Below, in pieces: positions 1 through 5,447 of a stretch of DNA of 9,562 nt. A program made the translations under genes and the position numbers. The DNA is from JBEKCP01 sp050014815 (GTDB lineage: Bacteria > Planctomycetota > Planctomycetia > Pirellulales > Thermoguttaceae): assembly GCA_050014815.1 (NCBI GenBank), contig JBEKCP010000185.1, forward strand, positions 1-9,562, written 5' to 3'. Position 1 is the stretch's first letter; each line of letters starts with the position of its first letter. Under the pieces are notes generated by a model that saw only the letters and a list, made by a program, of their open reading frames with translations, searched no databases and was not told the origin of the DNA.

Positions 1-533
1 GAGCGGCCGAACTGCTGGGGGTCGAGCACCGCGTGAGCGTCCGCATCGGCACCTTGAGCAAGGCGCTGGGCGGGGCCGGCGGATTCGCGGCCGCAACTCG
101 GCCGGTGATCGAATGGCTCGTGAACCGGGCGCGGCCGTACATTTACTCGACGGCCGGCCCTCCCGCGGTGGCCGCGGCAGCCCTGGCGGCCCTGGAAATC
201 GTCGCCGCGGAGCCCCATCGCCGCCGCGACCTCTTGGCCCGGGCCGACGCCCTCCGCCGCGCCCTGGCCGACCAGGGCTGGAACGTCGGCCGCTCGGCCA
301 GCCAGATCATTCCGGTGATCGTGGGCGATCCGGCCCGGGCGGTGGAACTTTCGGCCCGCTTGCGGGAGAGGGGGCTATTGGTCCCGGCCATCCGGCCCCC
401 GACCGTGCCCGAGGGCGAGGCCTGCCTCCGCATCAGCCTGACCTGGGGACACACGGAGGAGATGGTCCAGATGTTGTTGGAGGCGATGGGAACGGAAGTG
501 GTCCATATCACGCGCCTGCCTGAATCGCATTGA
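1..533 (+). CDS. bioF: 8-amino-7-oxononanoate synthase, 3' part
   Basis: This is the C-terminal part of a PLP-dependent alpha-oxoamine synthase; the 5' end lies outside the window and the reading frame is open from base 3. BioF condenses pimeloyl-ACP (or pimeloyl-CoA) with L-alanine to give 8-amino-7-oxononanoate, the first ring-forming step of biotin synthesis in the cytoplasm. Visible hallmarks are TLSKALGGAGGF, whose lysine (codon 60-62) is the expected PLP Schiff-base residue, then RPYIYSTAGPP, SQIIPVIVGDP and the family signature AIRPPTVPEG followed by CLRISLTWGH. These last two blocks match the C-terminal domain of BioF (compare AIRPPTVP in E. coli) better than Kbl or HemA, though a CoA-ligase-type relative cannot be fully excluded. 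The stop is TGA at 531-533. No other bio gene follows, so any operon partner must lie upstream. Confidence 0.9.
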   Translation, partial: AAELLGVEHRVSVRIGTLSKALGGAGGFAAATRPVIEWLVNRARPYIYSTAGPPAVAAAALAALEIVAAEPHRRRDLLARADALRRALADQGWNVGRSASQIIPVIVGDPARAVELSARLRERGLLVPAIRPPTVPEGEACLRISLTWGHTEEMVQMLLEAMGTEVVHITRLPESH

Positions 534-648
534 CGAATTCCCGGCCGGACATCGGAACAGGCAGCAGTTTCAGCAATTGGCATGCCTTTCCAAGTCCTCA
601 GAACTGGCCGGTGTTCTCCGATTCCGGCGGCGAATTTCGGCCATTTGC

Positions 649-678
649 TTGACGCTGAACGGGCACCTGTGCTATGAT
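649..678 (+). promoter_or_regulatory. Sigma70-type promoter for a candidate ncRNA
   Basis: TTGACG (649-654) and TATGAT (673-678) are separated by 18 bp, with one mismatch each to the -35 and -10 consensus. The expected start is near 685. It lies 116 bp after the bioF stop and no credible coding frame follows, so it most likely drives the RNA described at 685-866. Confidence 0.6.
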
Positions 679-684
679 GTAGCT

Positions 685-866
685 GACGGTTGACAGCACT
701 TGCTCCGACACCCCGTAACGGAGGGCAGAATCGTGCAAGATCCACCGGATGGCTTGCAGTGAGGGGCGGGCAGAACCGCTCCTCGGAGGTATCGTTCTGA
801 CAACCAACAAAAACCCCGGGATTTCTTCACGAACCCCGCTTCATTCAGGCGGGGTTCGGCATTTCT
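685..866 (+). ncRNA. Candidate structured non-coding RNA, about 120-180 nt
   Basis: The stretch follows a good promoter, ends at a terminator-like hairpin and has no protein-like ORF. By eye it folds into one long rod. GGTTG (688-692) pairs with CAACC (801-805), continued by CAG (694-696) with CTG (797-799). CTCCG (703-707) pairs with CGGAG (784-788), and CCCC (711-714) with GGGG (763-766). The apical hairpin pairs GCAAG (735-739) with CTTGC (753-757) and ATCC (740-743) with GGAT (747-750), leaving a two-base GG bulge on the 3' side. A long rod with a central opening and an apical stem bulged on the 3' side recalls 6S RNA, and the full length to the terminator (about 182 nt) would also suit that family. 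The closing stem however spans only 118 nt, and I see no family-defining sequence. It lacks the GGAAGCAGCC loop of SRP RNA and any tmRNA or tRNA features. Family identity is therefore unknown. Confidence 0.45.
831..866 (+). terminator. Terminator-like hairpin
   Basis: GAACCCCGC (831-839) and GCGGGGTTC (849-857) form a perfect 9-bp stem with a 9-base loop, followed by a T-rich but interrupted tail (ATTTCTT, 861-867). It would end the candidate RNA that starts near 685. Being symmetric, it may also stop transcription arriving on the minus strand from the gene at 960-1757. Confidence 0.5.
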
Positions 867-959
867 TGGCCTGAGGGCTTCTTCACTCGCTCTTGACTGC
901 GGAGGGCAGTGCGAAGCCGCAAGCGGCCCCCTATCTCAAATCCTCAATGCCTGCCCTCG

Positions 960-1757
960 TCACCGCGCGGCGAGCGAGAAGGGTTCCGGGCTGTCGCAGA
1001 TGCCGATGTTGCCGGCGTCGTCGCGAATCTCCATCCGCAGGAAGATCCGCGAGGAGATCCGGTTGTCGGGGACCCAGGTGTAGCGGCCGGTGTTCTCCAG
1101 GCCGCCGGCGATCAGCGTCCACGGCCCGCCATAGGTCTCCGAGAAGGCCAGCGTAATGGGCCGTGCCGATAGCCCCGCATTCTCGGCCTGCCAGGTGATG
1201 GTGAGCTTGTCGGCATCGCTGCCCAGACCTCGCTGGCAGGAAATGATCTTCCCCGCAGGCCGGGGATTGACCGGCAGGGGTGGCCCCTGCGGGGCCACAT
1301 AGCGGTTGCCGATCGGCGGATTGGTCATGGCGGTCACGGGGGCCTGCGGATCGGGCTTCTTCGGCGGCGTGGTATCGACGATGACTTTCAATCCGGGCAC
1401 GTGCGGGCCCTCCGGGCGGACCTTTCCGGAGCGATCCAGTGTGCGTACCGAGAACCAGTATTCGCCGTCCATCCCCGCGCGGAAGAGAAAGTGGAGCTTG
1501 GCGGGGTTGGTCTTTCGGTACAAATCCCAGTGCTGGCCCCGGTCGCCCGATACGTACAACTGGACCTCGACCGGCTCGTTGGCGATCCGATCCGGCCGGT
1601 CGATATGGAAGGGAATGGCAAAGAGGGCCTGCCGGCTGAGGATGGGCGCCGGTGCGGATGTCGCGACGGGCGGCGCATCCACCGGAGGAGGGGGCACCGA
1701 AGCCTGGTCGTCTGCAACGGCCAGCGCCAGCAATTGGACGAGAGCGGCAAGCCACAT
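960..1757 (-). CDS. Exported protein with two probable Ig/FN3-like domains
   Basis: This 265-residue protein has no function I recognise. Residues 1-15 (MWLAALVQLLALAVA) form a short signal peptide. A Pro/Ala-rich linker follows (about 20-40), so the product is probably exported and may sit in the cell envelope or periplasm. Residues about 45-128 look like a beta-sandwich of Ig or fibronectin-III type (VEVQLYVSGDRGQHWDLY, DGEYWFSVRTLDRSGKV, then LKVIVDTTPPKKP, a common end of such domains). A second similar domain lies at about 165-262 (LTITWQAEN, GPWTLIAGGLENTGRYTW, IFLRMEIRDDAGNIG). No catalytic motif or transmembrane anchor is visible, so a binding or structural role is more likely than enzymatic, by inference. 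The start is supported by GGGGGTGA three bases upstream of ATG, a G-rich approximation to a Shine-Dalgarno site that sits rather close. A longer minus-strand frame over the same bases (931-1827) lacks protein-like composition. Confidence 0.72.
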   Translation of the reverse strand: MWLAALVQLLALAVADDQASVPPPPVDAPPVATSAPAPILSRQALFAIPFHIDRPDRIANEPVEVQLYVSGDRGQHWDLYRKTNPAKLHFLFRAGMDGEYWFSVRTLDRSGKVRPEGPHVPGLKVIVDTTPPKKPDPQAPVTAMTNPPIGNRYVAPQGPPLPVNPRPAGKIISCQRGLGSDADKLTITWQAENAGLSARPITLAFSETYGGPWTLIAGGLENTGRYTWVPDNRISSRIFLRMEIRDDAGNIGICDSPEPFSLAAR

Positions 1758-1885
1758 AAGTCACCCCCGCAAACCAGGTTAGCGGCCGGGGCACCGCCCG
1801 GCCCGTCTCGCGATTACGCAACCCCAATGGGGAGTTGCCTACAGATCGTATCGGTTGTGCAGGTTCGGGGACTTAAGCAAGAGAT

Positions 1886-1966
1886 GCCGGATCCGGCGGT
1901 TCTAACGCCCGTGTCCCCGGAATCCGCGGCGTCCAAGAAGCCGCGGCTTCCCCCGGAAACCGCGGC
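1886..1966. repeat. Palindromes and CCGCGGC repeats in a divergent gap
   Basis: The 285-bp gap between the divergent genes starting at 1757 (minus) and about 2043 (plus) holds no gene. It contains a perfect 12-bp palindrome GCCGGATCCGGC (1886-1897), a perfect 14-bp palindrome GAAGCCGCGGCTTC (1937-1950), and three copies of CCGCGGC at 1924, 1941 and 1960, 17 and 19 bp apart. A further hairpin at 1818-1838 pairs GCAACCCC with GGGG and TTGC. A weak -10-like CATAAT lies at 1996-2001 without a convincing -35. These may be regulator sites for one or both genes, but high GC makes such words common. Confidence 0.35.
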
Positions 1967-2042
1967 ATTTGCTGGACGGGCCCCCTGCCGTCGGTCATAA
2001 TGGCAGTAAGGGCTGCATGGAGTACCGTTCCAAGGAGTGCTC

Positions 2043-2336
2043 TTGCCGGGGTGCTCCCCTTTTCCTCGTCCTATGGCACGACTGATCGAGCTCGGTCTGG
2101 AGTATCTGGTCCTCTGGATCGCCGCGCTCGGGATGCTCTTGGCCGTTGGAGTCTACCTGGCGGGCAAACTCCGCGGCAAGCCGCTACAACAGGAACCCGG
2201 TGCCGGGGAATTGCTCACAAAATTTCGGGAATGGCATTCCCAGGGTGTGCTCGATGACGCAGAATTCCAAACAATTAAGACAACCTTGGCGACGCAACTT
2301 CAGAGAGAGTTAAGAGATAACGGCGAAACGGGTTAA
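2043..2336 (+). CDS. Small membrane protein with SHOCT-like C-terminal helix pair
   Basis: Residues from MARLIELG onward give one hydrophobic segment (LEYLVLWIAALGMLLAVGVYLAG), then a basic KLRGK stretch that should face the cytoplasm. The soluble tail ELLTKFREWHSQGVLDDAEFQTIKTTL resembles the short C-terminal SHOCT-type module (a helix, a G-x-L/I-[DT]-x-x-E-[FY] turn, a second helix) often found on small membrane proteins. Its function is unknown; SHOCT modules are thought to mediate oligomerisation or regulatory contacts. Start choice is uncertain. AAGGAG at 2032-2037 sits five bases before an in-frame TTG (2043), whereas the conventional ATG at 2073 has no Shine-Dalgarno site but begins just before the membrane segment. 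The protein is 97 or 87 residues accordingly. The gene is 115 bp upstream of clpX on the same strand and could share its transcript. The stop is TAA at 2334-2336. Confidence 0.65.
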   Translation: MPGCSPFPRPMARLIELGLEYLVLWIAALGMLLAVGVYLAGKLRGKPLQQEPGAGELLTKFREWHSQGVLDDAEFQTIKTTLATQLQRELRDNGETG

Positions 2337-2451
2337 GACACCTTGGAAACTGCGACTGCCTGTGAGCCGTAGAACTAGTGTCCCGCCGATCGAAGTTCGA
2401 CGGGGCACGGGCTGGACGCCGACGCACCACCCGACCGAAAGGACCACCTTC

Positions 2452-3726
2452 ATGCAGTCAGGGCGAGATTTCAACGCCGGACGCCGCGGCAGCGGCACCA
2501 CCAAGAAGAACGCCTTCTGCTCCTTTTGCCGGAAGAGTTACCGCGACGTTGGCCCCTTGGTCGAAGGACCTGGCGACGTCTACATCTGCGGCGAGTGCAT
2601 CGACCTGTGCCAGTCCATCCTGGAACAAGAGCGGCGGCGGCGGGGCACCAGCAAGCCCCTGTTCAGCAAGATCCCCAGCCCCCGCCAGATCGTCCAGCAC
2701 CTCGACCAGTACGTCATCGGCCAGGACAAGGCCAAGAAGATCCTGGCGGTAGCCGTCCACAGCCATTACAAGCGGCTCGTCCACGGCGCGGAACAGCCGG
2801 AGGTCGAGATCGACAAGTCGAACATCCTGATGATCGGCCCCACCGGCTCCGGCAAGACGCTCCTGGCCCAGACCCTGGCCCGCATGCTCGACGTCCCCTT
2901 CGCCATCGGCGACGCCACGACCCTGACCGAGGCGGGCTACGTGGGCGAGGACGTCGAGAACCTGCTCCTGAAGCTGCTGCACGCCGCCGATTTCGACATC
3001 GAGTCCGCCCAGCGCGGCATCCTCTACATCGACGAGATCGACAAGATCGGCAAGACCAGCCAGAACGTCTCGATCACCCGCGACGTATCGGGCGAGGGCG
3101 TCCAGCAGGCCCTCCTCAAAATGCTCGAAGGCACCATCGCCAACGTGCCGCCCCAGGGCGGGCGCAAGCACCCGGAGCAACAGTACATCCAGATGGACAC
3201 CTCGAACATCCTCTTCATCTGCGGCGGCACCTTCGTCGGCCTGGATGAGATCGTGGCCAAGCGGCTCGGCAAGCGGGCGATCGGCTTCGGGCAGGAGTCC
3301 AGGGGCCACGACGAGCTCGAGCTGGGCGAGCTCCTCCAGCGGGTCACCAGCGACGACATCCTCCAGTTCGGCATGATCCCCGAGCTGATCGGCCGGCTGC
3401 CGGTGGTGGCCGCGCTGCGGCCCTTGGACGCCGACGCCCTCGTCCGCGTCCTCACCGAGCCGAAAAACGCGCTGGTGAAGCAGTATCAGGCCCTCTTCTC
3501 GATGGAGAAAGCCGAGTTGAACTTCAACGAGCAGGCGCTGCGGCTCATCGCCACCAAGGCCCACGAGAAGGACGTCGGCGCCCGGGGTCTGCGGGCGATC
3601 ATCGAGGAGGTGATGCTCGACATTCTCTACGACCTGCCCGAGCAGCCCCCCGGCACGCAGTACCTCGTGACCGAGGACGTGGTAGCCGGCCGCCAGCCGC
3701 TCTTCGGGATGAAGAAGAGCGCGTAG
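2452..3726 (+). CDS. clpX: ATP-dependent Clp protease ATP-binding subunit ClpX
   Basis: ClpX is a hexameric AAA+ unfoldase that recognises tagged substrates and threads them into the ClpP peptidase. This 424-residue protein is full length. The N-terminal zinc-binding domain has C23-x2-C26 and C46-x2-C49. Walker A is GPTGSGKT (129-136), the pore loop GYVGED (162-167), Walker B ILYIDEID (190-197), the ClpP-docking IGF loop 277-279, the arginine finger in PELIGRLPV (R314), and sensor 2 GAR at 375-377. All key residues are intact. The ATG at 2452 is chosen because AAAGGA (2438-2443) lies eight bases upstream; an in-frame GTG at 2362 would add 30 residues of atypical sequence. clpP is not beside it in this window, unlike the common clpP-clpX arrangement. 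The toxin-antitoxin pair downstream has its own promoter. Clp proteases commonly degrade labile antitoxins, but nothing here shows that this neighbour is a substrate. Confidence 0.97.
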   Translation: MQSGRDFNAGRRGSGTTKKNAFCSFCRKSYRDVGPLVEGPGDVYICGECIDLCQSILEQERRRRGTSKPLFSKIPSPRQIVQHLDQYVIGQDKAKKILAVAVHSHYKRLVHGAEQPEVEIDKSNILMIGPTGSGKTLLAQTLARMLDVPFAIGDATTLTEAGYVGEDVENLLLKLLHAADFDIESAQRGILYIDEIDKIGKTSQNVSITRDVSGEGVQQALLKMLEGTIANVPPQGGRKHPEQQYIQMDTSNILFICGGTFVGLDEIVAKRLGKRAIGFGQESRGHDELELGELLQRVTSDDILQFGMIPELIGRLPVVAALRPLDADALVRVLTEPKNALVKQYQALFSMEKAELNFNEQALRLIATKAHEKDVGARGLRAIIEEVMLDILYDLPEQPPGTQYLVTEDVVAGRQPLFGMKKSA

Positions 3727-3729
3727 GGC

Positions 3730-3798
3730 GGGCGGTTGCATTCCCCCCGCATCACCGCAGGTCAGACGAGGCCTGGCCTACAGGGCCGCGGCCGCCCT
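3730..3798. repeat. GC-rich inverted repeats after clpX
   Basis: The 117 bp between clpX and the toxin operon hold several short inverted repeats. GCGGGCGG with CCCCCCGC (about 3728-3751) pairs with one mismatch, AGGCCTGGCCT lies at about 3768-3778, and AGGGC/GCCCT arms (3782-3786, 3794-3798) surround the palindrome GGCCGCGGCC (3784-3793). None has a following T-run, so they are weak candidates for terminators. They may instead be remnants of dispersed palindromic repeats. Confidence 0.3.
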
Positions 3799-3808
3799 CC
3801 CGCTGGGC

Positions 3809-3844
3809 TTGACATTGTAGCATAATCGTGACATAATTATGCTA
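3809..3844 (+). promoter_or_regulatory. Toxin-antitoxin promoter with overlapping operator
   Basis: TTGACA (3809-3814), a perfect -35, is followed after 17 bp by CATAAT (3832-3837), one mismatch from the -10 consensus. A perfect inverted repeat, TAGCATAAT (3818-3826) and ATTATGCTA (3836-3844), overlaps the spacer, the -10 and the first base of the toxin ATG. The predicted start of transcription (about 3844) coincides with that ATG, implying a leaderless message. The repeat is a natural site for autorepression by the antitoxin or toxin-antitoxin complex. Confidence 0.75.
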
Positions 3845-4140
3845 TGCCCCGGTACGACGTTGACTTGAAGCCCAGCGCGGTTGCCGACTTGGACGAACTG
3901 CGGAAGTTCGACGCTGCCCAGATTGCCGACGCGATGGAGGAGTGCTTGACGAACGAGCCTGCCAGGGAAAGCAGGAGCCGAATCAAGCGCCTTCGCGGGC
4001 TTGCCAGCCCCGACTACCGCTTGCGGGTGGGGGATTACCGCGTTTTCTACAACATTGACGACGAGGCCCACCGAGTGGATGTCCTGAGGGTCATGCACAA
4101 GGACCAAACAAGAGCCTATTACGAGGAGTTGAAGCCATGA
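3844..4140 (+). CDS. RelE/ParE-family toxin
   Basis: This 98-residue protein has the RelE/ParE toxin pattern: a start like MPRYDVDLKPSAVADL, two helices, then RIKRLRG (46-52) and the strand pair YRLRVGDYRVFYNIDD (58-73), ending in VDVLRVMHKDQTRAYYEEL. RelE-type members cleave mRNA on the ribosome, while ParE-type members poison DNA gyrase. The conserved basic and aromatic residues (K48, R61, R66, Y69, R82, H85, Y92/Y93) lean toward a RelE-type ribonuclease, but this is inference. The toxin gene comes first and overlaps the antitoxin by four bases (ATGA), the reverse of the usual order. No Shine-Dalgarno site precedes its ATG and its message is predicted to be leaderless. The gene is intact, with TGA at 4138-4140. 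Confidence 0.88.
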   Translation: MPRYDVDLKPSAVADLDELRKFDAAQIADAMEECLTNEPARESRSRIKRLRGLASPDYRLRVGDYRVFYNIDDEAHRVDVLRVMHKDQTRAYYEELKP

Positions 4141-4382
4141 AGATAGCCCCGATGGGAGAGGTCCGGAACAATTTTGCCAAGTACCTTGCGGCCTCGGAAG
4201 GAGAGCCGATCTTCGTGACCCGCAACGGCAAGGTCGCCGCGGTGATTGAGCACATGAAAGATCGCGACATCGAGGATTACCTCCTGGAACGGAGCCCTCG
4301 CTTCCGCGCCATGCTCGACAAGGTCAAGCGGGAGCGCAAGTCCGTGCCGCTGGCAGAGTATCGCAAGTCAAGGGGCGTCTGA
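4137..4382 (+). CDS. Phd/YefM-family antitoxin
   Basis: This 81-residue protein is the cognate antitoxin. Residues 1-45 (MKIAPMGEVRNNFAKYLA, then EPIFVTRNGKVAAVIEH) match the Phd/YefM DNA-binding fold, where the N-terminal domain dimerises and binds the operator. Residues about 45-81 (DYLLERSPRFRAMLDKVKRE) form the charged helical tail that would wrap and neutralise the toxin. Such antitoxins are normally degraded by Lon or Clp proteases. The start codon overlaps the toxin stop (ATGA), and a strong Shine-Dalgarno site GAGGAG (4123-4128) lies eight bases upstream inside the toxin gene. It can therefore be translated efficiently on its own, in contrast to the toxin. Its probable target is the inverted repeat at 3818-3844. 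Confidence 0.88.
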   Translation: MKIAPMGEVRNNFAKYLAASEGEPIFVTRNGKVAAVIEHMKDRDIEDYLLERSPRFRAMLDKVKRERKSVPLAEYRKSRGV

Positions 4383-4462
4383 CGGCCCCTGCGACTTGCC
4401 ATCGGCCCAATAGGCTTCTCTGGGTAACCAACGGTCTTGTCACCCTCCGCTTACCAATATGC

Positions 4463-4482
4463 CCGCCGCTCGAAAGCGGCAG
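4463..4482. other. Hairpin between convergent toxin-antitoxin operons
   Basis: GCCGCT (4465-4470) and AGCGGC (4475-4480) form a perfect 6-bp stem with a four-base loop that reads TTCG on the minus strand. It lies in the 144-bp gap between the two convergent operons (4383-4526), where I see no gene. Without a T-run it is at best a weak bidirectional terminator. Confidence 0.3.
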
Positions 4483-4526
4483 GAAGCAACCGGGAGGCGG
4501 GGGTCGCTGGCCGCGTCGCGCTTCGC

Positions 4527-4949
4527 TCATTTCAACGCCAGGGAGTGCGCGGCGAGGAACTCGGCGGGCGTGAGCACCGAAAGCGTGGAAGGCGGGAAAT
4601 GGTCCGGGTCGCGGCTGATCAGACAAGCGGCGTCCTTGCGAACCGCGCTAAAATACTGGATCGCATCCTCGAAATCCTTCAGTCCGGCATCCATCGCCTG
4701 GTACAGTACCTGCTCGTCCAGTGGCACCGGCGTGAACGTGTCCCGCAGCAGACGCATCGCCGTGGCCGCGGCACGGCGGTCCCGCAGCCGCCTGACAACA
4801 TAGTAGACGTTCGGGAAGCTGAGCGCCGACACCAAGCCGCGGACCTTGCCCTGCTCGGCCAGCGTCCACACCGCGGCCGACGCCTCATAGAACGGCTCCC
4901 GCTTGGCCAACACGTCCAGCAGGACGTTGGTATCGAGGAAAACGTCCAT
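4527..4949 (-). CDS. PIN-domain toxin, VapC-like ribonuclease
   Basis: This 140-residue protein is a PIN-domain nuclease of the group that begins FLDTNVLLDVLAKREPFYE. PIN toxins are Mg2+-dependent ribonucleases, and VapC relatives cut tRNA or rRNA. The acidic residues expected in the active site are visible: D6 in LDTN, D95 in KDFEDAIQY, and D114/D116 in SRDPDHF. SALSFPNVYYVVRRL (41-55) is the usual helical core. The start codon overlaps the stop of the upstream antitoxin gene by one base (TGATG on the minus strand). No Shine-Dalgarno site lies at the right distance, so translation probably depends on coupling to the antitoxin. This is the normal antitoxin-first order, unlike the neighbouring convergent pair. 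The family is sometimes annotated simply as PIN-domain protein, and the RNA target cannot be told from sequence. Confidence 0.88.
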   Translation of the reverse strand: MDVFLDTNVLLDVLAKREPFYEASAAVWTLAEQGKVRGLVSALSFPNVYYVVRRLRDRRAAATAMRLLRDTFTPVPLDEQVLYQAMDAGLKDFEDAIQYFSAVRKDAACLISRDPDHFPPSTLSVLTPAEFLAAHSLALK

Positions 4950-5197
4950 CAGCGGAGTCCGTACTTCTCCAACAGGGCATCCTCAAGAACCTCCTCGGCA
5001 TTGCGTCCCTTCGGCAGAACGATCATGCCGCTGGCCTTGCGCGCGAGCGGCCCCAGGGACCGGGCGGTACGGCGCTGACCGGCCAGCAGGCGGACGAACC
5101 GCGCGAAAAGGGAAGAGACGCTGGTCCCATTCTGTCGGGCAAGTTCCCGGGCTTCGGCGATCACGTCCGGATCCGCGCTTAAAGTGAGTTTCTTCAT
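4949..5197 (-). CDS. Ribbon-helix-helix-like antitoxin (DUF6364-like)
   Basis: This 82-residue protein begins MKKLTLSADPDVIAEARELARQNG and continues TSVSSLFARFVRLL. That is the short beta strand followed by two helices of a ribbon-helix-helix DNA-binding fold, as in antitoxins paired with this PIN group (DUF6364-like). The C-terminal part (about 45-82, LARKASGMIVLPKGRNAEEVLEDALLEKYG) would bind and block the PIN toxin. The ATG at 5197 is chosen over a 48-codon longer frame because the fold begins exactly there and the promoter at 5237-5265 would be inside the longer version. The upstream sequence has only a weak AGG for ribosome binding. The gene overlaps the toxin gene by one base. Its own promoter carries repeated TATACGTAT boxes that it probably binds. 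Confidence 0.85.
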   Translation of the reverse strand: MKKLTLSADPDVIAEARELARQNGTSVSSLFARFVRLLAGQRRTARSLGPLARKASGMIVLPKGRNAEEVLEDALLEKYGLR

Positions 5198-5215
5198 GGC
5201 CGTGCCTGCGTCTCT

Positions 5216-5265
5216 TATACGTATTCTTCTAATGCAAGTATACGTATCGCCGGTACGCATCGCAA
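5216..5265 (-). promoter_or_regulatory. Promoter and repeated operator of the RHH/PIN operon
   Basis: Read on the minus strand, TTGCGA (5265-5260), a 17-bp spacer and TATACT (5242-5237) form a promoter with a predicted start near 5230 and a leader of about 33 bases. TATACGTAT occurs twice on the plus strand, at 5216-5224 and 5239-5247, 23 bp apart. Each copy contains the 8-bp palindrome ATACGTAT. A degenerate copy TACGCAT lies at about 5254-5260, and ACGTATCGC/ACGCATCGC recur 13 bp apart. One box covers the -10, one touches the -35 and one lies in the leader, as expected for autorepression by a ribbon-helix-helix antitoxin. Confidence 0.7.
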
Positions 5266-5373
5266 GGGCGACAGCAGAGGGATTGTTACCATTTCCACCT
5301 TTTTGGGGGAGGTACTTGGCGCCACGGCACGGATGTGTCATCGTTAATCCGTCGAAAATCGACCCGCGGGCCC

Positions 5374-5408
5374 TTGCCGGCCGATGTGAACTTTAGTATA
5401 CTAGTTCA
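5374..5408 (+). promoter_or_regulatory. recA promoter with SOS-box-like palindrome
   Basis: TTGCCG (5374-5379) and TATACT (5397-5402) are 17 bp apart. The -10 lies inside the perfect 10-bp palindrome TAGTATACTA (5394-5403), which is itself flanked by TGAAC (5387-5391) and GTTCA (5404-5408). A repressor bound there would block the promoter, as LexA does at recA in many bacteria. LexA motifs differ between phyla, so the identity of the repressor is inference. The 120 bp further upstream (5266-5373) show only a small hairpin, GTCGA-AAA-TCGAC (5351-5363). Confidence 0.6.
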
Positions 5409-5447
5409 TCATCCGCCTCACTTTCCCAACACGAAAGGAACCTGCCC

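Noticed and set aside
685..810. SRP RNA, tmRNA or a known riboswitch at the ncRNA locus
   Set aside because: The conserved SRP loop GGAAGCAGCC is missing, there is no tRNA-like end or tag ORF, and no riboswitch core motif is visible; there is also no plus-strand gene immediately downstream to regulate.
931..1827. A 298-codon minus-strand frame overlapping the exported protein gene
   Set aside because: Arg/Pro-rich and without a hydrophobic pattern; the alternative frame has a signal peptide and beta-sandwich patterns.
2458..3741. A 427-codon minus-strand frame opposite clpX
   Set aside because: Composition is dominated by Leu, Asp, Gly and Val typical of an antisense shadow, while the plus strand encodes an intact ClpX.
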